From: Echinometra lucunter
Lineage: Eukaryota > Echinodermata > Echinoidea > Camarodonta > Echinometridae
Assembly: GCA_029962745.1 (NCBI GenBank)
Contig: CM057154.1
Location: 14,317,763 to 14,381,762, forward strand
Length of the DNA: 64,000 nucleotides
Reading direction: 5' to 3'
Positions 1 to 11,262 of this stretch are shown here, in pieces; the stretch's first letter is position 1; each line of letters starts with the position of its first letter. The position numbers were made by a program, and so were the translations under genes. The notes beneath the pieces are model-generated. The model worked only from the letters and a program-made list of their open reading frames with translations. It was not told where the DNA came from and made no database searches.

Positions 1-381
1 TCTAATGTCCGCCACAAGATTTCATGTTTTCCATGATATCAGCACCTCCTTTCACACGGTAACAGATGTCAATGTCTATATTGTTACATGTGTGATGATA
101 ATTCTCCCATCTGGATGCTATGATTACTGCAACTGATTAAAATGTTGTGGGGCAATTATCGTCGAGATATTGGAAGTTTGGAGTAGAAGTTGCGTAATCA
201 AGACTAGAAGCGTGAAATTGAAATTACTTCTGTTCGCATTCGTGAAAAATTACTCTTGCGTTTTCATTTCCGTCAAAGGGGCTGAGGTATACTTCGTACT
301 CAGTATTTAATTCAGACGGTGGATTACACCGTACTCGAGTCGATAGCAAAGTTAAGTAGCCTAGATAATTTGTCGTAATTG
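1..381. other. upstream / 5' UTR region of the SLC45-like gene
   Basis: No coding signal seen. An in-frame TAA at 376-378 sits just before the first ATG at 382, so the SLC45-like reading frame cannot extend further upstream in this exon. No TATA box or other promoter element was recognised with confidence. Confidence 0.5.
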
Positions 382-1349
382 ATGATGGATCCTCGTATTG
401 GACTTATCGTGGATGGAATCATAAGCGCATGTCGCACAGGATGGCGACGACTAGTTCGACATCGAGCTGAAGATACCATCCCGATCATCAGCTGCGATGG
501 TGGTCGAGACCTTGATCACGTCGGCGAAGACGGAGTCAGCACCCAGCGTAAGTCGTGGCTTCGACTGGCGCGACTCAGTGGCACGGTATGCGGCATCGAG
601 TTCTGCTATGCTGCCGAAACAGCTTTTGTCTCACCCATCCTCCTCCGGATTGGTATCCCCCAGAGATTCATGACAATGATCTGGTGTTTGAGCCCATTGG
701 TCGGGTTTTTCGTCATGCCCCTTTTAGGTTCAGCTAGCGATCGATGCTCCTCTAGACTGGGTCGTCGACGTCCTTTTATTCTGCTTCTATCCACCATAAT
801 CTTCCTAGGTCTCCTTCTGGTTCCGAACGGATATAGATTAGGCCTCACGATATGTGGACACCACGATTCTTCGACGTCGTCGTCATCATCGCTTTCGTAC
901 GGGAATTATTCGGAGGAATATCCAGTGATACAGGAATTTGGGACTACTTTCACTAATGCCTTGGATGAAACATCTTTGGTAACATCATCCTACTCTTTCC
1001 AGAGTCCTAAACAATCTTCCTATAGTGATTCTATAGCTACGGAAAGCATATTTGAAAATACTACATGGGAGGCGACCACACCCTGGACGGAGAAGGTGCA
1101 CATCGTGGCAGGACACGCTTGCGGTGTTATCCTTACCATTCTTGGCGTGGTTTTCCTCGACTTCAGCTGTGACGCCTGTCAATCACCAAGCCGGGCATAC
1201 TTGATCGACGTGACACACCCATCTGACCACACCCGAGGACTAGCCACTTTTAGTTTCATGGCTGGGTTTGGAGGCGCAGCGGGGTACCTCATCGGGGGAA
1301 TACCCTGGGGTAAAAGTTCACGTTCAGCAGTCGTTGGCGCGCATGTCAG
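382..1349 (+). CDS. SLC45-like: SLC45-like coding exon 1
   Basis: Starts at the ATG at 382 (a second ATG follows at 385), directly after an in-frame TAA at 376-378. It encodes a roughly 60-residue cytosolic N-terminus, helix 1 (residues about 64-90), helix 2 (about 97-115), the GRRR loop, helix 3 (about 131-148), a Ser/Thr-rich acidic loop (about 160-235, unusually long, with potential N-glycosylation sites NYS and NTT), helix 4 (about 240-260), the DACQSPSRAYLID block, and helix 5 (about 288-306). It ends at AG|gtaagg, phase 2. Confidence 0.88.
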
Positions 1350-4300
1350 GTAAGGCTGAAGGATAATTATCAGGGCCCATATTCATGAAACCTTACTAAG
1401 CCAGTTGTCAACTAATTGCTTAGGTCACAGTACACAGTTAGATGACAACTAGGCCTATGACGGTTTCATGAATATGGGCCCTGGTAAATAGTAACCTAAT
1501 ATAGGACTATTTATGTATCTTACAATCTTAGGTTAGTTGGTCTGTAACAGTAGTTTGCCCAACTGGTAAAAATTTGTCACTGACTCTGCTGATTATGACC
1601 AAATAAGGAGAAAATTACTAATATACATACACATTATACTTCAGCATGAAGACCAAATTTTATTTAGCCAAAGTTGAGGTGTCCTTCCTGCTTATTTCCA
1701 ACTTTTAATTAATAGTAAAAAGTATTGTAGCGATTGTAAACATTGTTTATAAGTGTAAGAAAGATCCTGGGAGATTGAGTAGATAACAGACGGATATTAA
1801 CACCTAGACATGCCAAAAGTAAAGTACTATGTAAGCAAAATTAAATGAAAGCGTGTTATATCCGAGTTGTGAGGATTTTAGCGATTGTCCATCTGTGATT
1901 TGAAAGACTACTATCACAGAAATAAGCTCAGGGGTGTGTTTCATAAAGCTGTTCGTAAAAATACTCATGACTTAACGAACGACTTGAATATGAAGTGCCA
2001 AACGGGATGTCCAAAGTTTTTCCTGACGTTTTAACAAAATGTGACTGCATTTCCCATAATCTCAATTAAATTGTGGCAATAATTATACTTCGCTATTAAA
2101 ATGTTTGTAAACAATAGTAATGTCAGTCTACGTCTGCATGTTTTACCTTTAGCAGATAAGATTTATAATGATTGAGAATTTCATTTGGTTTGCCATATTC
2201 AAGTCGTTCGTAAAGTTATTCGTAACTTTACGAACAGCTTTATGAAACACCCCAGGATATATACACCGCTGCAAGTATTTTGATATCATTTATTTAGTAC
2301 CTTGTGTTCTTTGCCATTTAGTCTGATTTCAGTGATCTCCGATGTAATTTAATGTATTATAAACTTTATTCAAGATAACATGTTAATTCAATTTGACATG
2401 TTCTACTTGATGTAGATTTTATGAAATCCAAGAATATGTTATCTGGTTGACGTTGGGATGGCTTAGAGTTCTGGCAGAATTCAAAGTAATAAACACGAGC
2501 AAAAAAAAAAAAAAGATTATTGTCAGTAATTTGCAACCCGGAAATCAGAAGAAGAAATTGCCAAATATGTTAGGGATCTTGTAAAAAATGTAGGTAGGCA
2601 TTAAGAGTAATCTTGGCTCCTTTTTAAGTAACTGCCAATTTTTAATTCTCATTCCGCAGTATTGGCAAATTTTGTCGAATTGACATGACTACGGTCTGGC
2701 CGTTGGGTATGAGGTACATGTTTTTCACAGTGTAATACTAGTTTTACATGATACAGTATCTAGACTGTGAACCATGCAGTTAATAAATTAATACAGTCAT
2801 ATACGGAGCATCATTCTTCTCTGGGGCACCATATACTACCTCCTGGACATTAAAGAATTCTGGGGTTGATGCATCTTCTTCTACGCCCACAGTGACATCT
2901 ACAAATGTCGCTCTCTCACAGAATACGAGTCTTGATGGATTGAAAAACACATGCATCATTCGCTTGTAGTGCATTATTGAAAAGAGGGAAACCTCTAAAA
3001 GTGTGAAGTAAAGATTGGGCGCCTTCAAAAAGACGTAAAAGCTTGTCTGCTCATCCAGCTAGAGAGCTAGTCAACACTGGGCAGAATTACCGTCCCAATT
3101 CATTGCTTTTATCGTGTCACTGGAGTGAGAAATTGGCCTAAGCATTTCCTGCAACATGTATATGACGCAGATAGTGATTGTGGCTAAAATGATGGACAAC
3201 CCTATATTCCTTTTTGAGAAGTAAGGGGAGGAGTAAAGTAGCAGGTAGAAATATATCATATTTTGCGAAACAAAAATATATCACAAAAACGTTTTGTTAT
3301 GTATGCACATCTGGTCTCACAAAATCCAAAATCAGCCATTATTCAACATACATTTCGATGATTTTTCTTTAATTTGCTTTAAATTGTGTGTTCCCATTTT
3401 CAGATCCATCCATCCATCTAAAAAATTCTATTTTATCTATCATATCCCTTGAGAGAAAAAAAACCCTTTCAATTGTTACAGATCAGTCAGAACAAACATT
3501 ATCCATTTTGGCTACACAAAAGTTGCACTCGAAGAAGAGCCCGTTAAATGTTTAAAGGTGAGTTTTAACATCGTCACGTAAGACGCACTGCACACTAGAA
3601 TTTATTTCACTTGAGCTGATTATGCCACCTAGTTGTTTGATTCATTAGAATTCATAAGCAAGCAGTGAGGATAAGCAGGAACCATAGCTCCCTATGTACC
3701 GACGACTGTGCTCACAGCTACCTACAAGTGTTCTGTATGCACTCGGTTCTTGTTATGTCAGCTTTCCGACAACAATCACAATCGAACAAATCTGAAACGT
3801 ATTCGGTAGGCCAGAACAGCATGCTCCAGAGGTTCGTGTCTGTTGCCAAAGACTGCGTCTGGACCGCAGTTATGTGCATCTTTTGACCCCTAAATGAACG
3901 CCTAAGTGTTTCGAGCCTCAAACTGATGCCTGTGCCGTCAACCATAAGAATTGGGAAAAAGAGGGGCGAGAATGAATCTTGTAGTACCTGTCCAACTATG
4001 TCAAATAATCCTATATCTACATTTTCCATCTTGAAACAATAGGTTATTTTCTCCTTTTGTAATCTTTCCAAGCTTTCTCGGTACTAACGGTCAGTGTTGG
4101 GTCCGAGACAGTATCAGACGAGAAAGAGACCGAGACCGAAACAATGATCCCCGAGACAGAGACCGAGACAGAGACACTTGTGTGCAGAACAGCCGAGACC
4201 AAGACCGAGACCGAGACTAGCGTCCGAGACGGAGACGAGACACACAATCACTGTCTCGAGACATGTCTCGAGACCAAGACATGTCTCAAGACACCAAACA

Positions 4301-4844
4301 CTGTAAATGCTTGAGTAAAATGCGAGGGGGGGGGGGGGGCTTACAGATGTGGGACTTTTGCCATTTTTGTAACATAGTCGTTGGGCACGTGGCCCTCAAT
4401 TCTGAATTTTGTTTACTTCTAGTTTTTCTGCGTATGTATTTTGGTATGTATTCTCTGATTGTTAAATGAAAATTAAGAATCTACAAACTATATTTCAAGG
4501 TATCCTACTCTGAATCTCTACTCTCTTTCGGGTTCTTTTTAATTTCAGAATGAAAACATTGTGATTTTATTCTACAGATTGAAGTAAAGCAGTGAGATTA
4601 ACTCGTCAAAATTGAGCTCTTTTTCAGTGTCTCGCCGATGTCTCGGCCTCCGAGGCACGAAACACTTCCCTTCGAGACAGAGACCGAGACCAAGACATTA
4701 GCGTCCGAGACCAAGACGAGACACGAGACACACAATTACTGCCTCGAGACATGTCTCGAGACCGAGACATGTCTCAAGACACCCAACACTGCTAGCGGTA
4801 CTAGGCCTATTGATTTTTCAATTTTCTATTTCGCATTAATCCTT

Positions 4845-4877
<33 letters not shown>

Positions 4878-5619
4878 TGTCTTTTCAGATATGTTTTCGG
4901 TTTAATCACGATCATCTTCGTCGTGGCTGTTATCCTTACCGTGACCTCAGAACGAGAACAAACCCTGGCAGAGATCAACCCCATCGAATCAAAACGACGT
5001 CGAAAACGAGAAGGAACGTATGGTGGCATGGACGAAGACGATGAGGAACTCGAACTCGGGGTCATAGACCAAAAGAAGAAGAACTATGGCTCGAAACAGA
5101 CAGACGTTGTCCCTACGACGACGAACATAATCTCTGAAGGGATAGTTGAAAACCCGGAAGCACAGCGGCAGCTTCCGGTTGAAGCTGGGAAAGAGGATGT
5201 ACCGAATGGCGTGCACGGAGCAAGGTCAAAAGGCAAAGGTGGAGACGAATGCGATGGGAAGATGGGAATGTACCAGACGTTGCCTGGGTCGTCTTCTACC
5301 AAAGATGATTGGAAGGACGAACCAGAGGAGCATGTTACCATGGGAACATACCTTTTATCCATCGTCTTCATGCCACCGTCTCTTCGCATTCTCTGCTTCA
5401 CGCATCTCCTAGGTTGGATGTCTCTTCTCTGCTACTCTCTTTACTTCACTGACTTCATGGGGCAGGAGGTGTATGGTGGAGACCCCTTCGCTCCACCTGG
5501 TTCTCTGGCCAGACAGATCTATGCCGATGGGGTGAGGAAAGGGTCCTACGCCATGGCCCTTTATTCCATCACCTGTTCTGTCACTTCGCTCTGCACGGAA
5601 TGGCTGATCAGAAAAATAG
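382..5619 (+). CDS. SLC45-like: SLC45-family sugar/H+ symporter-like gene, 5' two coding exons only
   Basis: The joined exons 382-1349 and 4889-5619 give about 566 codons of a major-facilitator membrane protein. Family members (SLC45A1-A4) are proton-coupled sugar transporters with 12 helices. Exon 1 carries the hallmark GSASDRCSSRLGRRR (about residues 116-130) between helices 2 and 3, and a second family block DFSCDACQSPSRAYLID (about 260-276). Exon 2 continues helix 6, then a long charged central loop, then helices 7 and 8. The intron is phase 2 (CAT GTC AG|gtaagg ... cttttcag|A TAT) and rejoins the frame cleanly. The model ends at a phase-1 donor (ATA G|gtaag at 5620). The helices that should follow were not found anywhere downstream, so the gene is incomplete here. 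The subtype is unresolved; the long loop resembles SLC45A1/A4 more than A2/A3. Family assignment is from recalled conservation, not a search. Confidence 0.88.
1371..1482. repeat. short foldback (MITE-like) element
   Basis: About 112 bp with near-perfect ends: cagggcccatattcatgaaa on the left and its reverse complement on the right (gaatatgggccctg end). It lies about 20 bp inside SLC45-like intron 1. No coding capacity. Confidence 0.75.
1483..1930. other. intronic sequence, no feature seen
   Basis: AT-rich intron sequence of the SLC45-like gene. No exon, RNA gene or repeat was recognised. Confidence 0.5.
1931..2253. repeat. MITE-like foldback, 'TTCGTAAAGTTA' family, copy A
   Basis: About 323 bp bounded by ggggtgtgtttcataaagct and the inverted agctttatgaaacacccc. 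Each arm is about 60 bp and continues with ttcgtaa/ttacgaa blocks and gacttgaatatgaagtgcca / catattcaagtcgttcg. The same family recurs at 29252-29484 and 56385-56617. Confidence 0.8.
2254..4091. other. SLC45-like intron 1, unassigned sequence
   Basis: Contains three medium minus-strand open frames (3718-4071, 3071-3259, 2780-3028) that I cannot tie to any family. The one at 3071-3259 would start with a hydrophobic segment (IGLSIILATITICVIYML), and the one at 2780-3028 has an ordinary-looking residue mix, so a decayed insertion or minus-strand gene is possible. They sit in different frames with intervening stops, and no splice joins were found. Confidence 0.3.
4092..4791. mobile_element. non-autonomous hAT-like DNA transposon
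   Basis: The ends are cagtgttgggt and the exact inverted acccaacactg, the typical CAGTG..CACTG hAT terminus. Flanks are ctaacggt (4084-4091) and ctagcggt (4792-4799), an 8-bp target duplication with one mismatch. The interior has two blocks (about 4096-4306 and 4629-4790) of degenerate GAGACC/CGAGAC hexamer repeats around a unique centre with a G run. No transposase was seen. It lies in SLC45-like intron 1, ending about 100 bp before exon 2. Confidence 0.8.
4843..4888 (+). promoter_or_regulatory. long CT tract and 3' splice site of SLC45-like intron 1
   Basis: An uninterrupted TC repeat runs into cttgtcttttcag|A, so the polypyrimidine tract of this acceptor is itself a microsatellite. Confidence 0.7.
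4889..5619 (+). CDS. SLC45-like: SLC45-like coding exon 2
   Basis: Completes the split Arg codon and continues with helix 6 (YVFGLITIIFVVAVILTV), then an approximately 140-residue cytosolic loop rich in Lys/Arg and Asp/Glu (RRRKRE, DEDDEELELG), then helix 7 (GTYLLSIVFMPPSLRILCFT.. LLGWMSLLCYSLYFTDFMG). The family motif DFMGQEVYGGDP is followed by helix 8 (YAMALYSITCSVTSLCTEWL). It ends phase 1 at ATA G|gtaag. The GQ-VYGGDP block is a strong SLC45 marker. Confidence 0.88.
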
Positions 5620-5631
5620 GTAAGAATACAT

Positions 5632-6232
5632 TAAGGAGAATGAAACCCTGGGAATAATCAATTTTAGTGAAAAGAGAGTATAGAGAGAAGCAATTTTTAA
5701 AAAGTTCCATTAAAAAAATCGGTTACGAAATGAAAAAGGTATGAAAGTTTGAATGAAAAGTCTCAGTTTACTTTATATGGCGATCCTCAAATTGGCAATG
5801 TTGCTTCAAAATGGCAGGTTTAGGACAACTCTCAACATGCTCAATACGTTTTGTGCACAGAATTTCATATTTTCTCCATTATCTCTAAAGATGCTGCTTG
5901 TATCTTTTAAAACTCAATATATGATGTCAAATACATTTTCCCATGATATACCTTGAGCTAAGAATGAGACAAGCTGCACCTTCAGAGATAATGGAGAAAA
6001 TATGAAATTTTGTATAAAAACATATTGAGAGCTGTCCTTTTAAACCTGCCATTTTGAAGCAGCATTGCCAATTTGAGGATCGCCATAGAAAGCGAATTGA
6101 GACTTTTCAAACTTTCATAACTTTCTCATTAGTAACCGTTTTTGATGGAACTTTTTTTTTTTCAAATTGCTTCTCGCTATCCTCTCTTTTCATTAAAACT
6201 GATTTTTTCCCCGGGGTTTCATTCTCATTTAA
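5632..6232. repeat. 600-bp foldback element next to the SLC45-like exon 2 donor
   Basis: The left arm (about 5632-5915) and right arm (about 5960-6232) are imperfect inverse copies: ggagaatgaaaccctgg on the left pairs with ccggggtttcattctc on the right, atggcgatcctcaaattggc pairs with gccaatttgaggatcgccat, and so on through most of the element. The loop is short (about 40 bp). It starts about 12 bp after the gtaag donor. No transposase. Confidence 0.85.
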
Positions 6233-6492
6233 GAAATAACTATTTATGCATTTTCCACCTGTAAAGAATTACTGAAGAAGATTTGCAACCAATTGGCAGA
6301 TAATTATATCCAACTAGGCTATGCCAACCTAAGTCCATGGTCGGAAATATGAAATTTATCTTCCGATGACACCTGTTGGGCATTGATCATTCTACATTTA
6401 GCACACAAACGATTTAATGATATGCAGTCTGTACTAAATATTAAACCGAATCGTTGCACTTAGCACACCTATCGGTCTCTCATGGTCCCCAC

Positions 6493-6555
<63 letters not shown>

Positions 6556-7285
6556 TGTCGTCACTGGCGTCGCTTTCATTTTGTCTCTGTTCATTTTGTG
6601 TGTATTATTTTACGTATGAAGTAATCATCTTTAATTTCTCCCTTTAAAGAATAAAAATAAATACCTATCAAGTTACATGTCCCTATAACCTTTTCTTGTA
6701 CTAAACCCGGGTTATGATATCATGATGTCACAGAATACAATGGCGTCATAATTATGTTACATTTTGCTACACCAAAACATGTCGCCTTTTCTTTTACCAT
6801 TCTCGCACACTACTTCCAACCTTCCCATCCACTGGCTGCTGTACAATTGATGGGGCTTTTAACTAATAAGTCGGGATTAAACTGATAACAATTCACCGCG
6901 TACATTAATTAGATACGCCTCGGCCTCCTGCCTTTTGTAAATCAAACGTCATATCAGGCATGGATCTTCGACATTTCATGTTTGATTTTGTTTCGAGGAA
7001 AGTTAAATGCGAAATGGCAAGAGATTTCATTACCCTTAATAGCATTCATGCTTGATACATGCTTACCTTTAACCTCATTTTGTTCATATAACCAATTTTC
7101 ACTATATACCATCATTCCTACAACAACAAATTGCCATCGAGGGTTTTATCAAACAGTAATGCAACCTGCTGGTAGGCGTCTTTATATGAAGAGTGTTTTG
7201 GTTAAATTCTGCAGCAGGACTGCCTAGCCGCGCATGTTAAATAGACTTTTTTCTTCGTTTGTGCTTGAAGCCGTGGAATCTATCA
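6233..7285. other. non-coding stretch with a CT microsatellite
   Basis: Apart from a C run followed by a CT repeat (about 6490-6556), nothing recognisable. No continuation of the SLC45-like gene was seen. Confidence 0.5.
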
Positions 7286-8334
7286 TGCATAATTCATTTC
7301 ATTTCATTTCATTTCATTTTATTTCCATATCCATGATATCACAAAGTATATAATATAACTCAGACATACAAATTACACAATTTATGTTACTGAACGATAA
7401 AGCATATAATAATAATGAACAAATTTGGATATGGGGGGAACATGCAAAAAAGCAAAGCTTGTTACAAGGCAAGTTCCCTAAAATAACAGTATGTAATAAT
7501 CATAAGTTATCCTTAAACAGGAAAATAACTCAATAAGAACGGACATTCTTGCTATATACGTATACAGTTTGAAAAAAGGAAAAAGTAAACAATATATATA
7601 TTACTACTTATATAGCAATAGAATAATAATAGTGCACCTGATACTAAGAACAGAACAGAAGGAGGAAGAGAGAGAAAGACAGACAGACAGACGAGATATA
7701 CATGAGAGAGGGACAGGTAGAACAGACATGACATAACATGAAGACAAAAACACAACTATACAAATACATATAATCACATATAGGGCTAGTAAGATAAGAC
7801 AAGAAATAAGAGGTCAGCATACAGTGTATCTATTGACAGTAGCAACAGCATTTGAGATGACAGTATATTATCAGAATTGTCATGTAAGCTTGCGCATGTG
7901 TGAGTAGTTTAATATTTATGAAGTAAGAACTTTTTCAATTTACATTTAAATGAGAGAACACTGAGAGATTTTTTAATTTCGTTCGGTAGCGAGTTCCACA
8001 GTTTGGGTCCTGTATAAACAAATGTCTTTTGAGCAAAAAGAGTACGCTTTAATGGCAAGTGAATACAGCTAGCCTGTCGGGTAGGATATGAATGGATCGA
8101 GTTATTCGAAACAAACATAGGAGAAAATATGGACGGAAGGTTGTTCGTATGTAAATTATACATGAAGAGGCCTAGTTGTAACTGATATAACTCATATATC
8201 TTTAAGAGTTTGTTTCCTCGAAATAAGTCACTTGTGTGAGAACGGGGTTCAGCATTAAATATTATTCTAAGCATCTTTTTTTGAAGTAAATATAATCTGT
8301 TAAGTAACGAAGTAATTCATGTAATTTGGCAGCA
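7286..8334 (-). mobile_element. 5'-truncated LINE (non-LTR retrotransposon) remnant
   Basis: On the minus strand an open frame (about 8330 down to 7912) encodes the C-terminal end of a reverse-transcriptase polyprotein. Diagnostic pieces are LLNRLYLLQKKMLRII, YELYQLQLGLFMY and, near the end, GPKLWNSLPNEIKKS followed by FKCKLKKFLL and a stop. A 3' UTR of about 620 bp follows and ends in a repeated gaaat tail (plus strand ATTTC repeats at 7286-7318). The catalytic RT and endonuclease regions are missing, so it is dead on arrival. CR1/L2-like by the C-terminal motif; the clade is not settled. Confidence 0.82.
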
Positions 8335-8930
8335 TTGTCTGGAAACAAAATAAAATATCATTTCCATGCAGCATTAAAAATGGAGCACAAAAAATTCCAC
8401 AATACTATGTTTATACAACTGTAGTAACTTCTGGAATTGTAGGAGTCAAGTGCTTACAATGTTCTTGAGTATGTAGCCATATCTCATTACTATTCATTGA
8501 TATCTCGTGAAGTTGTATCCAGTTAAAATGTCAAAATTAGCATTTTGACTGTTTCATTTCACTTCATTTCATACTGACATTTAGTTTCTGAAGTTGTACA
8601 CGCAATAAAACACACTATGCTTCTTCCTAGGCATATGTCGCTAAATTGTGAAACCATACAGTTTATAGCAAGTGTACGCCATTTCATTCAACCTTTAATT
8701 TGTATACGGGAACAAAATGTTAAAATGAATACTCTGATGGTGAAACATAATTTGGTATTACAATTTTCTCAATAAATGCATAATAAATGGAAACGATGTG
8801 AAATATTGATCACTGTGAATTGCTGATATCCTGTGATTAAACAAGTAATTCAACAGTTATTGCATAAATGAATGAATGAGTGTTGGATGAATAATGTCAT
8901 CGGAAAAGGCCAAGGAATGATTAATAATAA
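8335..8930. other. intergenic, no feature seen
   Basis: AT-rich sequence. No gene, RNA or clear repeat was recognised. Confidence 0.45.
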
Positions 8931-9215
8931 TGATAATAATGATAATAGTAGGTTCTTGTATAGCGCTCAAATCCGTCAGAATTGGCGCTCCTGGTGCTCC
9001 ACTGTTATTACCCCGGCTCAAGTTTAGCAAGGCAGCCATTAAGGCGCTCTAGAATTTAAAGGAAATTCTTCCTACTGGGTATGCATTTACTACACCTGGG
9101 TCGAGAGTGGCAGTTGTAGATTAATATCTTGCCAAAAGACATTGGTTCTACGGCAGGACTCGAATCGCCAACCTTGTGATCTACATTCCCGCGACGTATC
9201 CACTAGACCACGATT
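8931..9215 (-). mobile_element. tRNA-derived SINE
   Basis: Read on the minus strand, the head at about 9214 has a pol III A box (TGGTCTAGTGG) and B box (GATTCGAGTCC). A body with ttttggcaagatattaatct follows, then a tail ending in a TTA/ATT repeat. Same family as 26031-26322 and 53146-53442. Confidence 0.82.
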
Positions 9216-11084
9216 AACAGAGCATCTGAAAAAAAGTCACCATTCTTTCGAAGATTTTATTCCTTACACAGACTTATGTATAATATACCGATGCATCCTG
9301 TCTATTCATCTCTTTTCTGAGAACCTAGTAATTGTCTCACATGTGCGGGGAAAGGAATAAAGTATTTAGAACAGCATTCTTTCGGGCTGATTTCATGTCA
9401 TCTTCATACACGTGCCGCCGGTACCATCGATAAAGTTTCATTTCACTTTAAAAACTCTGCTTTTTCTAAGGATGTGAATGAGGATTTAAATTTTGCATAA
9501 AATCGGCGGTTCGTGTCTCTCAAAAATGATCTAACTATATGCTTGTCTTCAGATGATTACATTTCCATTACATTTCCGAAGAATCCTAATCGTACACATA
9601 TATACGTGTATTACAAAAGAGAAGGTCTCAAAGTAAATTACAAGTCTGTAGAGAGTAGTCTGCAGGCACAGACTCTAAATGACACTTCATTGGAATACAC
9701 TGCGTCTTGAGTGAAGCCTATCCCATATGCCTACAGGCTGTGTGAGGAGTTACGGTATAGTACACGGTCCCCCTTGAGTTCTAGTCTTCTATTCAAACCT
9801 CTTTGAACATGTTAAACGTATTTCTACTGACTAAGGGTTTGTGCCTACAAACTATGTAGAGAGCACATGGTTGAGATGTCAACTGGACATTCTTCCAACT
9901 ATGCTCCAACAAATCTGATGGATTGATGGACCATCTTATCTTTTCCAATCAGGTTTCCATTACAATTTGGGGGATAAAAGATTTCTGTCGATTGAGATAA
10001 CTCTCATATCCATGCATAACTTTTCAACATGCATACTTTGTATACACTTCTACGTTCTACAAGGAAATTCAAAGAGTCAAAGTGCCTGTGACAAATAATG
10101 TCAAGGAAACCTTGAAAACTTTTTGAAGTAAACAAATCGTTGCAATTTCAACTCAAAGCTAGGGGAATGCCTTTGATGTTTCCGTTGTATCATTCATCTA
10201 ATAGCACTCCTTGTATTCTGTGGACCCAACATCATTCTATTTACAACACTGCAAATGTAATTTAAGCGGGCTCAACACAAAGAGGCGATCGGGATACATG
10301 GGCAAGGAAAATTTAAATGAACACCCCCGAAAACTCTCAAAATAACAATACGGGACCTCAGTATACTGATCACGAAGACTTAATGCGTATCTGTTTCATG
10401 CAAATATTAGCTTACTAAAGCTTCTAAAGCAAGGATACATCTTCCACAAAATTCAAGAAGAAGAATGTAATTGAGGAGACAAAGTAACATTTTCCAGCTC
10501 TTTATTGTAAAGGAGCTGTCTCAGGATCGTTGATCGACAAAATACCTTCAAAGACTGAGAACAGCAATGCTCCAAAGAGTTTATCTGTATCATAAAGTAC
10601 TCATCACAGTGGCCAGGAGACCGAAATAGAAACAGATCGCTTGCATGATAAGTAATCTGTTCGCTGGATATATTGCAACAGCAATTGTTCCCGTCAAAGT
10701 GATTGTAATATTTTCTTATCTCTGACATTCAGATGTCTCCTCTCTTTCTTCCGCGTCCTTTGTCAATTTAGATGTTGATATTTCCATCTAGACGAAGGGA
10801 ATGGAAGATGACATTTTGATATCAGTATCTCTGTTCAAGATCTTGTACATCCTTCTCAGGGATACATAGAGGATGGGATATAAAGAGCTCTGTAATTTTC
10901 CTCTTCTACTGAGATAATATTGAAATCAAAATTCCAGGTAGGAATGTTGCTGAGAGATTTTACATCAGAAAATGAGGGATGAATATCATTGTACTGATGC
11001 CTCTGTGAGTTATCATTTCCTCCCCACACGCTCCCTCCCTCACACACGCACCCTCACACACACTTTTTAAAAACACTATTTGCA
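9216..11084. other. intergenic, no gene recognised
   Basis: Contains short open frames on both strands (for example 9513-9710 plus and 10453-10728 minus) with no recognisable domain. No clear repeats. Confidence 0.4.
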
Positions 11085-11262
11085 CACGTTGGTATCCAGA
11101 TGCATATAGCATGTTCATGTATTTGATATTCGGTAAAATAGAAATGTAGATAAAATGCCTTGCTCGGGGGCATAAGTGCCGCGCTGGGGATCGAACCCTC
11201 GACTCTTCCGTCTCCAGTAAGCGCTTTAGACCACTCGACTTCGGACCCCCCCCCCCCCACAC
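11085..11262 (-). mobile_element. tRNA-derived SINE or tRNA-like relic with Leu/Ser-type head
   Basis: On the minus strand: A box GTCGAGTGGTCTAAAGCG, an extra-arm-like stretch, B box GGGTTCGATCCCC, then the body cacttatgcccccgagcaag and gcattttatctacatt. The body shares the caagg-cattt-at-ct-catt core with the other SINEs here. It is flanked on the head side by a G run and CA repeats. The body and weak 5' stem argue against a working tRNA gene. Confidence 0.7.

Noticed and set aside
379..381. Upstream start of the SLC45-like frame at a TTG codon
   Set aside because: Not an ATG; an in-frame TAA lies directly before it. The real first ATG is at 382.
11163..11262. Functional tRNA gene (Leu/Ser-like)
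   Set aside because: A and B boxes are present but the stems are imperfect and a SINE body follows; called a SINE or tRNA-like relic.
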